A stretch of 64,000 nucleotides of DNA from Ptiloglossa arizonensis (lineage: Eukaryota > Arthropoda > Insecta > Hymenoptera > Colletidae), in NCBI RefSeq assembly GCF_051014685.1, contig NC_135051.1:11427557-11491556 (forward strand). The letters run 5' to 3'. Positions 51,034-63,530 of the stretch are shown here, in pieces. Position 1 is the first letter of the stretch; each line of letters begins with the position of its first letter. The notes under the pieces were generated by a model. That model worked only from the letters and a program-made list of their open reading frames with translations, ran no database searches and was not told the origin of the DNA. Made by a program: the position numbers and the translations under genes.

Positions 51034-51490
51034 CAGTCAAGGGCAAAGTAAGTGGATAGATGAAAACGAATATCAATTAAATTTAATCAATACAGCATTA
51101 TAATTACACGTTTAAACTTTATTTAATATTTATCCTCACAAGAGGATAAATTACTTTATTAAAGTAAATATTTATAGTCAGTGCAAACACAAATTAAATT
51201 TAAACGAAAAATCAACCAATTACGGAGGGACAAGCATACATGATCAGATCATCGAGAGCAAATCAATCTCCTCATGGCAAATTCTAATTGTAATAGGGTT
51301 AGATGTGTCGACAAAAGCTGTAAAACGAAGGTTGCATGAAGTGGGACTAAAATTTTATAGGGCAAGACGTAAATTTCATATCAACAAAAAGAATATGAAG
51401 AAATGTATAGCTTTTGCTAAAAAGTTTGTTAACATGCCTATATCATTCTGGAAAAAGATACTATGGTCTGATGAATCAAAATTTTAGGTT
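51034..51490 (+). mobile_element. Tc1-like element, truncated after the first catalytic motif
   Basis: Begins after TA with CAGTCAAGGGCAAAGTAAGT, a Tc1-type terminal repeat. The frame 51305-51487 reads KRRLHEVGLKFYRARRKF, then FAKKFVNMPISFWKKIL and WSDESKF with the first catalytic Asp, and stops. The rest of the transposase and the right end are missing. It is related to, but not the same copy as, the relic at 6190-6960. Confidence 0.85.
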
Positions 51491-53072
51491 CAACAATTGA
51501 AAAAAAAGTAGGCAGTTTGAAGAAAGGCAAATGCTGTTAAAAATGTACCAAGAAATGAGTAAATAATCGCTGACATTATACATGTGCAAAAAACTCACAG
51601 CAGCGGTTTGTTATGAAATCCGTAATATCAATTATGAGTACTTACGAGTTAGATGCACGGGCACTCGACTGATTTTCAAATACATTTTCTTGTCTAGCCT
51701 CTAACACAATTTTTTTATTCTTGATTTTTGTTTCATTTTGAGCCATAGAATCTCCTTTACCCAATTTGTACCATAAATCACAGACCACCCAATATAAAGT
51801 AGTAAATAAGAAACAGAACATCGTATTTATTTGAATCTCAAGATCAACAGCTAAGTAGCTCGTAAATTGCCTTTTCAACAACTAACGGACTGCTTACCTT
51901 CATTGAATGATATACCCAGTAGAGCATCGGTAGAACATAAAACATTATAACATGTACAACATTATTTGTTATTAATTGTTCAATTATTAATTATTTGTAT
52001 TTTCCTCCGGAAAGTAATCATCTCAACGTGTGGATAGTACAGGAATTAAGATCACTCGAGGAGAATAGATGCTGCTCGTAGAAACAAAAATCTCCATAAC
52101 CACATGCCTCCGTCACATCCGTTCCAGGTATTAAACACCTTAACGTTCATCCGCTTAGAATTAATCTATTTCTTACTATGATAAACTCTCGTTCTTTTTC
52201 TCGAGACTTAAAATATGAGTAAATACTCCTTTTGTAAAGTCTCGTCGAGCGAAACCGTGCTTTCATATTCTAGGACGAACATCCTATTTTTGAATGAAAG
52301 CTGATAAGTGATTTCCGCAAAAACTTGTACAGCTTCTTCTATAGTCGATCCAACGAAACAAGTCAGCAGATGTAAACAAATGCATGTAATAAGGCCGGCT
52401 CATTCTAAGGCCGTTTTAGATTTTTACATGGGTATTAGGAAATAAGAAGCTACTTCTTTGAACAATAATTCGTTCGCTATAATGCGAAGTTTTTTGTTCT
52501 TAATATAAACATAGACTGACCTAAGAACATCACATAAATACTTTTCAGAAACACTAACAATACGAAATTACAGTTACAATATAGAAAATCGATTCTTCTA
52601 AATTGGTCTTCAATTTGTTTATGTAAATATTTAAAATAGTATTTTTTTCATTTGCACTAAGATGTGTTTGCACTCAGTGTATTGTGTAACAGATGATTTT
52701 CCAATATTTTCCCATTTATAATAGAAACTTGAAAAAAAAAAAAACCAGAAACATACAACGACAAGATGGCTGTAAAAAGACAAATTTTAACAGCTTGTGA
52801 GAATCTGATTATTTTTTCCACCCCTTTTCTGTGGTCCTGTACTCTGAGGAATGAAGTCTCTCCCAATTCCCAATTTTGTTATTGCTAAAAATTCTTCCCT
52901 GTTAACATAGTTTAATTCATTAATATACGAAGTAGAACATTAGTACAACAAATATAATATTATTAAGTAGTTTTTGCTTCTTTTTTTTATTTTAACGATT
53001 TTTATGTAATTTCCCATTTAATCTATCTTCAAATGTGACATAACAGTTAGATTTTCTTCTCTTAGCGATTCA

Positions 53073-53207
53073 TTATATGTATAACATATAAAAATTTATT
53101 CTATACATTAATTTATTGTCTCTACCACTGTACAAATTTTCTAAATAAAATTCATCGACATTACTTTCTATATCCTCGATTTCAGAATCCTCCCGTTTTC
53201 TTCGAAG
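53073..53207 (-). other. Candidate small exon or remnant, unassigned
   Basis: An open minus-strand stretch of 44 codons follows a good acceptor (T-rich tract, CACAG) and ends at a stop. It reads LRRKREDSEIEDIESNVDEF, basic then acidic. No family was recognised, and an insect transposase N-terminus of piggyBac type would look similar. Confidence 0.2.
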
Positions 53208-54639
53208 TCTGTGAAAAAACAATTTTAAGAAAGTTGCAATAATAATAGAAAGAATATCAAAATATTCTCGAACTAAAAAAACTGTGATGAATATTACTTC
53301 TAGGTATATTGTAGGCTGTTCGTTTCAAACGAGACTGACTTTTAGGAGTTCGACATGTGTTTCCAAATTATTAGAAGAAATTCAAAAGACTAACGAGATT
53401 GTAGGAATCGAAAGGTGTCAACGCGCAGGGGAAAATCAGAGTATTCAGTTCACGTGAACCGTTTGCTTCAACTAGCTGACTGTTGCAGCGTTAAACGATT
53501 CCTGACGCAACAGGCGTGAGCTAGGAGATAATTTGTTACACATTTTACTTTTATGAATAAATATTTAGTTCTCTAGTGCAGATTGATTTATACTCTTCTG
53601 TCGTATGCCCATTATCCATTATTTATCCGTAGGTAGCACCGGACTGACAGATTGTCAGCTCCGAGTTAATTCATACGTGGTTATCACGTGGTGTTAAAGT
53701 TTAAGGTAAAAATAATTTAACTTATTCTTTGGTATTTTTATTCATTTTTTTTAGCGAATAATCTGATGTAATTAAATTAATAATCGGATTGTAGTAGTGA
53801 ACTTGGATGTTGCTTGTAGCAGGACTTAACTTTAAAGTTGATCTTCTCAAAATTATTATAGTTTTTCTGAGCTAGTGTGCATAAAAATTTCAACGCTAAT
53901 AATGAACCACTGATCAAGAAATTTAACACAATAAGTGAATTTTATTTGATTCAACTGCAATCTCAATTATATTTACTAATCTTTTTTAAATGTTACTAGC
54001 GATTAATGGTTGAAAGGAAAAGAACCAGCCTTTTCAAGTACAAATATACGATTTATTTATATAAAAAATAGTATTTATTTTTAAGGAATACACGATATTA
54101 ATACAATTTAATTTGTCTTTTTTTTCAAGAAGTTGGCATAATTTCTGCATAAAAATTATAAATACATTACAAATATTCGTTGCATTTTGATTACGTATGC
54201 AGACATAGTATTCAGAATAGATACTCATTTTACTTCGTTTTAATTCCTTCCAATATGTTTATCGAACGCAACTACTCGATTTTAAAATGGCACGTCTTTC
54301 TATATTTAGCGAATATGATTAATTTTCTGATGCATTTATACTATAGATCTAACTAAATAAATCTAGCTCTATTAGCGGTTAAAAAATCATTTATAATTAA
54401 ATATAAACAGTGAAATCTTTTTATTTCGTATAAAGAAAAATTCAAAAAGTAGCGCGCGCAAAGAGCGCGTATTCGTTTTCCTCGAAGCATCTTGCTCGGC
54501 ATACTTCTTTAATGAATTGATATTTCTTTACGAAAAAAATAAATGTTTTCTAGGAACGTGTATAAATAAGTGCGCAAAATTTGCAAAAATGATCGATAGT
54601 ATTTTAGAAAAAAAAAATTGAGAAAGGACTGCTTCTCAT

Positions 54640-55330
54640 CGTGCTCTGGACCAAATGTTCACCCTATGTCGACGCGTAAATTCAGACTGGTTCTCGCAAA
54701 AACAGAAGACGTCAATATTTACGATTGCTCGTTTCTAGGTACAGCGGGTAACAAGTTCTGAGAGTGTCGTCAATGGAGACGAGCTTATAACGCGAACGGC
54801 ATCTTGGAAACCACAGTCTCCGCAGCAGTCAGCGACGGAATAATGAATTAGAGCTACGACCTTTTGATAGGGTAATTTCGAGGGTAGGTTCCTGACACGG
54901 GGTTGGTGAGCTGGCAATTCCCAGGGCTGTTATGTCTAGACGTATCCGTGCCCGAACCATTTTGACTTTCAGGTGTCCGTAATTATCCTTCGTACGGTTT
55001 GCGCCGTGGCGCACGTATCCACCCGCGCCGCTTAAAGGCACCTTTCAGCCTCACGCCCTATAATTTTCGAAATTCACCCCTGATTTACGGTTCTGACTGA
55101 ACCGTGCGCGAAGAATTTACCGTCGGCACTTCCACCGTGAACCCGCAACCGCGCGAACCAGCTCCACTCGAGGAGAATTTCAACCTTACGTTTCGACTTT
55201 TCCGCGATCTTTCAGTTACGAAAACAGAGAAACGTTCTCATTTACGCTGTTCCAGTTGGATGTCACATTGACCCTTCATTGTTCGCTCTAACCCCTTACG
55301 TATCTCGTACGGTACCATGCAATTGGTTAC
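54640..55330. promoter_or_regulatory. CpG-rich block upstream of Wnt11, possible promoter or 5' exon region
   Basis: About 700 bases with many CpG dinucleotides (e.g. GCGCCGTGGCGCACG, CCGCGCCGC, CCGCAACCGCGCGAACC) amid AT-rich DNA. Frames are short and unconvincing. It sits 5.4 kb upstream of the first visible Wnt11 coding exon, a plausible place for a promoter and untranslated first exon. A decayed GC-rich transposon is the alternative. Confidence 0.3.
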
Positions 55331-56929
55331 TTCCACCTTTTTTGCGCCGATATTAAATTTCATTCATTTAGGAATACGACCGTAAATTACATAATGTTAC
55401 GTTACATAACGATTAGATTTTATTTTATTTGTAATAACACAGAAATATTTCGAAAGTCGTGTCGCTTTTACTATTTCATTAGTCTTAGCCACGACTTTGA
55501 GTAATATAGATTGTAAGTTATGAATAGAAAATAGATTAAATAAAAATTCTGGCATAAGAATTATTCGCATTTTATTTTGAATTTAATCGACTGATATTCA
55601 GATCCGTTCTCCAGAAGATACATTAACTAACTGCATTTATATATATTTATTTATTTAGAGACACGAATCTTTTAGTATACAAATGAAAAGAAATTTAAAG
55701 GCAAATAGATGTACGTATGTAGATAACACATGAAAGAGATTACGTCTAAGTGTAGGGTAATGATACAATTTCATTGGATTCTGTGAGACACCGAAAGAGA
55801 GGCGTTTAATTTGAAGTGCATCAAGATTTCTGGGCATATAACTAACCTATTCAAAATTTTAAGTATATGCAAAAAGTAGATTTAATTGACACTGAATGTA
55901 ACAAAAATCATGATCAAAAATTGGTATTGGTTGATTTAACTTAGGGATAGCAAAACACAGAAATCTATGTTGTACATCTTTTATTACACTATGTAGGTGT
56001 TTTTTCTGTAGAAACCATATAGTGCTGGAATATTTTGTATGAGAATTGCTATCCTTAAAATATCTTGAAGCTCTAATAATGAAACCCAAACTAAACTGCA
56101 GCAAATGCAATATTGGTAACATTTATAGTGAAAGATAGATTAGACGAAAAAAGTGATACTAAGGTCTCTTACATTATTAACATAAAAGAACCTAAAGTTC
56201 ATAAAAATATAATTAAATGTAGAGTAAAACATAATGTGTGGAAAACGAATAATTAAACACGGAAATAAATTAAGAGATAACTTAATAAGACGTGTTGCGT
56301 AGCATACAAAGTCGAACGGTTTATAAAAGTTTGTATAAATAGCGGCAATCTGAAAAATACTTTTAATAGCTACTGACAGATAATGAAGGTAAATCATGAG
56401 ATTTGTGAAAGTGGAACGATTGACACAGAAGCCATGCTATTTTTGAATAATTACGTTTTTATACAAGAAGGAGAGCTTCTTTTTAACCAAACCTTCAAAA
56501 GTTTTTGGAAAATTCTTTTATGTACTAATAAGCCCATAATTTTTTATGTTCGACATCGCCATCCTTTTGTGTAAGATATATAACACAAGTTTCCCATAAA
56601 TTGGGAAAAACTCCACTAAAGAGGGATTTATTATAAATAATTCACAGAATTCTGGACATAATATATATGCCTGAGTTTATAAAGAGTGGATGAATACCAT
56701 TATTTCCTGGGTCTGTACGTGTATTCAAATCATTTATACACTCATGTATTGCGTTTAGATTTATATTAAGGCCAATTAAATTAAGATTAATATTGGTATT
56801 AATGTTGTAATTGAAATTATGAGCATTGCCTTATGTATAAACCGATTTGAAAAACCGATTCTAATTTTAGCTTATAATAAATCAGGTAGCCAATAATTTT
56901 ATTACATTGCTGTAATGACACTAAACTGA

Positions 56930-58160
56930 TTTTTTGGCTCTGATGGAGCGATAGAGCTGGACCATTGAGCTGCGAAAGCAGGTGGTTGGGCGAGTTCAAT
57001 GCCCAGCTTCAGGGGCAGGTGGTCGACTTGAGCGAGGAACTGGCATGGGTAAAAGCGGAGGCGGAAGTGTCGGGCCGGGGCAAACTGGGAGAGGTGGCAC
57101 GACGCCCACCCCCTCTTAGAAGCACCTCCTCGGTCGTATAGGACGTCTGATAAACGCCAAGTTGGTGGTCTTCCGGGCGGAACTAGTTTTGCCTGGAGGA
57201 AGAGTAGCCACCAAGGAAGGCGGAAGTGGTGGAGCTATCCAAGACGGCGCCCCAGAGGTAATGGGGAACCGAAAATCTGCGGCAACAGCAGCTGTGAACC
57301 CTCTCCCGCCATTGCCGCGCCTCGTTTCGCGGCTAGGATTAGGAAGGGCACGGCAGCGACTTCGGTTCCGTTTCCATTATGGGGGGAGGCTTGAGCCGCG
57401 GTGGTTGGCTGGAAAGCTAAGAAGGCTGCCCAGTTGAAACAGCCGCCCTCGCCCCTCTATTGGGAGCTAAGACAGCTGAGAAGCCTGGGAAGTGCGAGGC
57501 AAATGAGTCCAAGGTCCGTTTAGGGCACTTCCTAGGAACTGCAACTAACTCAAGCGGTGACTGAGGGCCTCATTCTCGAGATCCCTGATTCTGAGAGCGA
57601 GTCTAAGGCGAATCACTTCGCTTAGTTAATGGGTGAGGCTCTTGCTGGTTGGGTGTTTGAGTTGTTCTACTCATCAAGCACAAGGAAATCCGTGCAAGTG
57701 GGCTAGATGAAGAAGTAGCTGAGACTTGTTCGGAGGAGGATATTAAGGTCAAAAAAATCCGACTGTCCTCGTTTGGACTGGGATCAGTAGATCTGGTGTT
57801 CTCTTTTTGTTGCCCGTAGGATGATAGAGGCTAGGTGGCTTCTCGTAGGGTGGATGGCCGTGAGAGTTGAGATCCTCGTCCAGTGCTCATCGCTGTTCAA
57901 CAGCAATGCACCTCCACGGTGAACTGCAACCATGTTTGTTATCGTCAAGGTGCTGCGAACCACCGCGCATAGGATAAGGAGCAGCAAATGTGCTCTTTGC
58001 CCCTTTGCCCTTTTGCCCTTGTGCCCTTTTTGGCAAAGGAGGTGTGTGGCGGAGTTCGGAGCGGTTTCAGCAAGTGGAGTAGAGATGGAAGCGACTGCGG
58101 TGGAGGTACTTATAACTCATAAGACCGAAGTGCTGGAGATACATGTACTTTGACGGTAGC
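56930..58160 (+). mobile_element. Non-LTR retrotransposon (R1-like) ORF1 remnant
   Basis: GC-rich segment. The plus strand reads FNAQLQGQVVDLSEELAWVK, a coiled coil as in R1-type ORF1, and after several frameshifts WMAVRVEILVQC and CYRQGAANHRA with a later cysteine, matching the ORF1 zinc knuckles (some cysteines replaced). No endonuclease or reverse transcriptase was recognised. The family call is inference from these features. Confidence 0.5.
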
Positions 58161-58299
58161 TGACAATAGAGAGGTCTAATCCGAGCAGATGAGGCCAATT
58201 TTAAGATGAAGTTCCAAATAATATCTGGGACTGATCGTCAACAGCCACTGGCGTTCTGAAGGGCACTTTGGCTACTTGGTCCCACAGTTGGAGAGGATA

Positions 58300-59910
58300 G
58301 TCAGTTCTCTGGGCTGGTTCCTCTCTAACCTACAGAGTCCAAGCTGTCGGGTTCGCTCCCTCTACATGAACATTTGTTCATTTGGTGATCTTGTATAAGG
58401 TCCCCGTTTAAATAGGCGATCTTTTTTTTTACGTGGCGAAAATCTTCCAAAGACTTCTTAGGATGGGATGGAAGGTACTGTGGAATTCCCCGTATACGGC
58501 ACCATTGGATGAGGAGTCTACCCACTGTGATCTCCACGGTGACCGTACTTTCACGATTTCGAGGGGACACCGCGAGATGTACACAACATAACATCTGCGG
58601 GAGCGTGCACTTCTCCCTCCTCCGACAGTATACAGTCTACTCCACTCCCAATATAACGGCGTCAGGACACCCGACGGCGGGGAAAGGCCACGTTCAGCGC
58701 CGTCCTTCTTTCCGGTAGGCCACACAAAAGGTGGCTGAACCCCAATCTTACGACCGCCTGCGATCCGATAGCCACGCCTAGTGGCATGGGGCCGGGGGCG
58801 TGGCTCATCTTCCGTCCGCCACCAGCGCAGCATTTATCTTGCATTCTTGGGGAGAAGGGCTAACCCTCTGAGATCAGCAGCGTGTTTTAGAGATGCAGGG
58901 GCGCGAGGTGACTAGCTATAAGGGCTTCCTGTGACCTCTATTGGGGAGCTCGTGTCGCCGAGCATGGTCCTCACTACGCTTGGCAGCAAGAGGTTCCTCC
59001 CAATTATCCTTACCAGAACACGGCGCTCCACCACTTGTGGGTGGTTGATGTAGCCGCCTTCCATGGTAAAATGACATTGCTTTGCCAGGTCCATAAGCAG
59101 CTGGCTTTACGAGTCGCTCACGGTTATAGGACTGTCTTCAGAAGCGACTGTCTTGTCGGGGCTTCCCCTGTTGGATTTGCTCGCAGGTTTGCATGAGATT
59201 TATTAAAACATCTGCTAAGAGTCCTCAAGCTCGGCAGTCTATGCTACTGGTGATAGTAATGGCTGATCAAGCCTATCGCAGGCCAATGGACTGTCGGTGT
59301 TGTCTGACCGGAGTGGCTGAGCAGAGGTTTTGGTAGCTTCACCTACTGTACGGTACAGATGCGGTCCGGGTATCGTTGCTTCGGACAGTAACTGCATTAT
59401 ATAGAAAAGGAACGCGCTACTAGCATTGTTCTGGCGACCAAGACATGGCACGGCACATCTTAGAGGCCTATTCTGCTTAAGCGGGTGAGCGCTGTGTTTT
59501 GGTGGGTGAAATTGAAGGGTATCTCTCGTTGTGGGACGTGGTAAGGGCTATACTCGGCCGTGATCCCTTTTTGTGAATGGGTAATGTCGCGAGCTTGCCG
59601 ACAGAGGCCGTGAAAGACTCTCCTACATCGCGTATTTCGGCAGGAGGGTTGATCCCGGCACCCAAGAGTACATGATGAAGGGCGTGCCGGCAGTGGACGG
59701 GGAATGACCCACCCTCCCCTCCTCTTGCCGTCGGGCGTGACCGTGGAGGCTGTGGTCGGTCGTGAGGGCGGAGTCACAACCGCCTTTTCGTGCGATACCC
59801 TGGAAATAAAGTCGGCAGAGTAGGTGGTCAGGTTGCGTGGTTCTGGGCTGTCACCAGGCGTCCCGATGTCGGGATGTAGTGGGGAGAAGTAGTAAACGCC
59901 CCCTTTCAAG
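58300..59910 (-). mobile_element. Retroelement 5' part in opposite orientation
   Basis: GC-rich with long minus-strand open stretches (59460-59909, 58429-58833). One reads LAKQCHFTMEGGYINHPQVV then RNLLLPSVVRTMLGD, compatible with the N-terminal region of non-LTR ORF1. The plus-strand edge at 59892-59907 carries the 16-base signature shared with 28434-28449. Together with the segment before it this forms a head-to-head arrangement about 3 kb long. Confidence 0.4.
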
Positions 59911-62900
59911 CGAAGATATCTGAAGTAATTCGCTATTTAATGTATAATTATTATATAAGCAAGATCTTTCAACATTCCGGATCATATATTTTAGTAAGAG
60001 ACTGGGATTTCCTCTTTTCCAAACATGGAAATCATTACGGTCCTCCAGACGTTTTACTTTTTCACTTTTGTCAAAATAATCATAATCTCATTTATTTTGT
60101 AACGATGGCAAATTTTGTGCCACCATAATAAATGCATCGTTATCGAATGTAACAGTCTTCATGTTGAATCGTTTATTGATAAATTTTACTTTTTATTTTT
60201 ATCGTTCTATTAGTACATCTAAACCCTCGCTTTCTTATATCCATTACCTTATTTATAAATATTAATTTACTTTAGTTAATAAAACACTAACTACAACTCA
60301 GTGTCTCGATCAATTAAGCGATGAGGCACAAACAGTATTTGTATCTGCTATCGTGTGCCAATAACTCCTCTGTGCTGTGTAAAGGTTTTATCTATAAAAT
60401 TTGTCGCTTTTTACTAATCGTTTGTAAAACTGCCAACCATACGATCTGTAGTAGTTGAATTAATTGGCAAACTTTTCTTCATGAAATGAAATCATAATGA
60501 CATTTACTTCAAATCTAAACGGCTTAATGTAAATAAATTATTTTGAATACCAGAGTATAGAACCTTCAGACAATTAAGCATAAAGTATTTATTAGGCAAA
60601 CATTTATAACAATTTAATAAATTACACTGGTCCTAAATATTAATGCATCGTAATCAAGCTGCAATCAAAGCTCAAATTTCATTCTGTGTAAATTAATTTT
60701 TGCTTCATTACATAAAATTAAATTTGATTAGAAAATTACATTTTTGTTAAATTTTTAAACGAAATCCTATGCATTTTCTATAAACAGTTTTGGTAATTTT
60801 TACGAATACTGTCCAAAATGGCTAAAGGGCAAATGGTAAGTGTACTTTTTTCTTTGCTGCAACATAAAATTGCATTAAATCTGGCTTGAGGCTGTTTTGG
60901 AAAAGAATAAATCACGACCGCGTCTGAAACAGTGAAAACAATCTCAGAAGACAGATTCAACATTCTAGAAATGACACTTGACAGAGTGGCCGTACAATTA
61001 CGTAAATTGCTTGTCCGAAACACTGATAGGCGATAATTATTTTAATATGGAAATGCGATTTACTGTAATAATGAGATACAAATTTTCTTGTGTTCCTTTT
61101 TCTTCCACACATGTGATAGACACTTGACAGGTCGGAAACTTACACGGTGCTGTTCATTTGAATTTATAATTCTATAAACCTTCTTCATAATTTTTGTTAC
61201 CCCAATTTTCGTATCGTGTTCAGGATGATAGGATGAATAAATATTCGTATGTAAATTTTTGTTTCGCGAGTTTTTCTCTAACGTAGCTTAATAAATTGAA
61301 TAATACACAAATTATGTAAGAGTTTACACGAACCATTATGCGAAACATAGCTTAAATTGCATAATATGTGTTCGTAAATCATTCGTAGTAAATACGGTGA
61401 CGGAAACAGTTCAGTATCCAATTTGCAGTGTGTGTGCTTAAATTTGTTACGAGTTATTATTCATATGCAGTATATATCATGCTTGTAACCATTTCAATTA
61501 GCCAATGAACGCATTCTCGATGCAATCTCAACGATCGTAGTGAGATCTTGTCTCGCGAGACCACCTATGTAGCATGCAACAAGTCCGACAACTTGTGGAA
61601 GGAGCTACGGATGAGAAATATCGTTCGTTACCTGTTTCGTTTCAATACTATCATTGTATAATAGTTTGTATCGATATCGACTTCCTCTACAAGAGCTATG
61701 TTCAATTTTATTTACAACGAATAATATATCATCTCATTTTTGTTTAATTAACTTGTTCATATCACGGTATTTGTGTGTCCCGAATATTTTTACTCAATTA
61801 TTAGATGAAAAAATCAGAAATAGATATTATTCCCCAATTTATATGAATCGTTTTTGATGGAAGACGCTGGGCATTTTTAAAATGCATTATCTTACTCTAA
61901 TTATAAGTTACTCTGTACTTTTATGTAAAATAATTAACTTACAATTCCATAAATAAATTCTCTTGCTATGTTCTTCATACTCAAAGTGAACAGTAAAAAG
62001 CAAAGTTGGACGCTTTTAAATACAGATACAAAATATACGAATATAATACCAAGGTGTACAAATGAAAAGTTAAAAAAAAGGACGATCGAACCATATAAAC
62101 CGTTACAAATCTAAGGAAGGTTATTTGATGAGAAGAAGGCACATTTGCTATTACAATGAAATAAGTATTAATACGTTGTGATTGTATAAACAAAAAAGGT
62201 AATATATTTCGTAATAAATAAAAAAATAATATAAGGAATCTTACGTATGAACCATTTCATCCAATCTTCGTAAAACAATTCGTTTTCGATTGAATCAAAT
62301 TTTTCTAACAATTATTCGAATAATATTTTGTTTCTCACTTGCATCACAAAAGTCATAGATTACTCAGGCGTAAAAAATTTTATAACTCATGTACAATATT
62401 TTTGTACAATATTTCTATTCGCTATCTTATGCATTTGTATTTTTTGCAGACAGTTTTGTACAGAAAATAGCAATTTAAAAATTTTGCAATTTCTAAATAC
62501 TATCTTAAGTACCATACAATAGCCAGTAAATGAGTACTGGTGTAATAAATTTAGGTATTCTTAGTGTAAAATCTGTTGCAATGAGAATATAATATAATTT
62601 CTAAATATTGTATAGACAATTCATGATTTAAAAATCAGGGATATAACCTTCTCTACTACTAGAAAATTTAGATTTGTCTTGGAACGAATGGTCGGTGGTA
62701 TACGATTTAGCTGGTGATAATTATGGCTTCGGATCTCTTCACTGCACGGTTTACGCTATTTCTTGGTTAAAGAGCGTCGCAAGTACTGTGTAAAACATAT
62801 TAAGGTTACTTGCAACATTACTTCTACTTTGCGAGTTGCACTTGCGTCAACTCCTTTATCGTGAGCGTAAAACATGGTTCAAATAAAATGCTACACATCA

Positions 62901-62943
62901 TAAGCTAGACATTTCTCTCCGATCTGACTTATGTCATCTAACA

Positions 62944-63152
62944 CTAGAACTACCAAAGAGGTCAATTTGACTTGTTTCAAATTTCTTTTTAAAATTACTC
63001 AATTATCAACGGTGTCTTTGCCTACAATATTCGTGGACAATTGTTAAAATAGACAACTAATGGTACTCGTAAATTAATTTTCCCTTTCTCCATCTAACAT
63101 CGAAGATACGTACGTGATCTGATAGCAATACGTTCACCGTCGGTAGTTTTAA
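62944..63152. mobile_element. Possible short inverted-repeat element
   Basis: CACTAGAACTACCAAAGAGG at the left and, on the other strand from about 63155, a related AAAACTACCGACGG. Such ends occur in insect piggyBac-like elements. The repeat match is short, so this is tentative. Confidence 0.25.
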
Positions 63153-63339
63153 TATTAAAAGAGCATTAAACAAGGTACAATCGATATAGATTTTCGTTAA
63201 AATTTAGCGAGTATGCATTTTTTCTGGTCAGATGAATAGAATAAATGAATATAACTCATTTAAAATAACGACAAACTGTAAAAAATGCGTATATATCCAC
63301 GGAAATCAATAATTGTTTTTCAGTTAAAGTCTTCAGCTG

Positions 63340-63530
63340 AAATGACTTCAATCGTTAAAGAGTTATTAATTTATTTCGAATTTCGCTGAGGGGTACTTTC
63401 ACTCTGTTGCTCCACTTTTTATAGACTTAGGTGAAAGTATATATACACATCCACGAATGTGCAAAATTTGAAATAAATTCACAAGAGGGTGGGTGGATTT
63501 GGTAATTTTTGAATATTTTTGCGGCAACAT
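63340..63530 (-). repeat. Dispersed repeat family X, copy 3 (inverted)
   Basis: The reverse complement carries GTGAATTTATTTCAAATTTT, AGTGGAGCAACAGAGTGAAA, CAGCGAAATTCGA and TAAATTAATAACTCTTTAAC in the same order as copies 1 and 2. Confidence 0.6.

Noticed and set aside
51642..51881. 79-codon minus-strand frame with a hydrophobic middle
   Set aside because: No family resemblance and no supporting splice sites; probably chance.
57162..57437. 91-codon plus-strand frame in the retroelement block
   Set aside because: It falls within the decayed ORF1 region and does not carry the coiled coil or knuckles; a side frame rather than a gene.
60778..61023. 81-codon minus-strand frame (MFRTSNLRNCTATLSS...) of natural-looking composition
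   Set aside because: Not matched to any family I know and no clear splice context; left unannotated rather than guessed.
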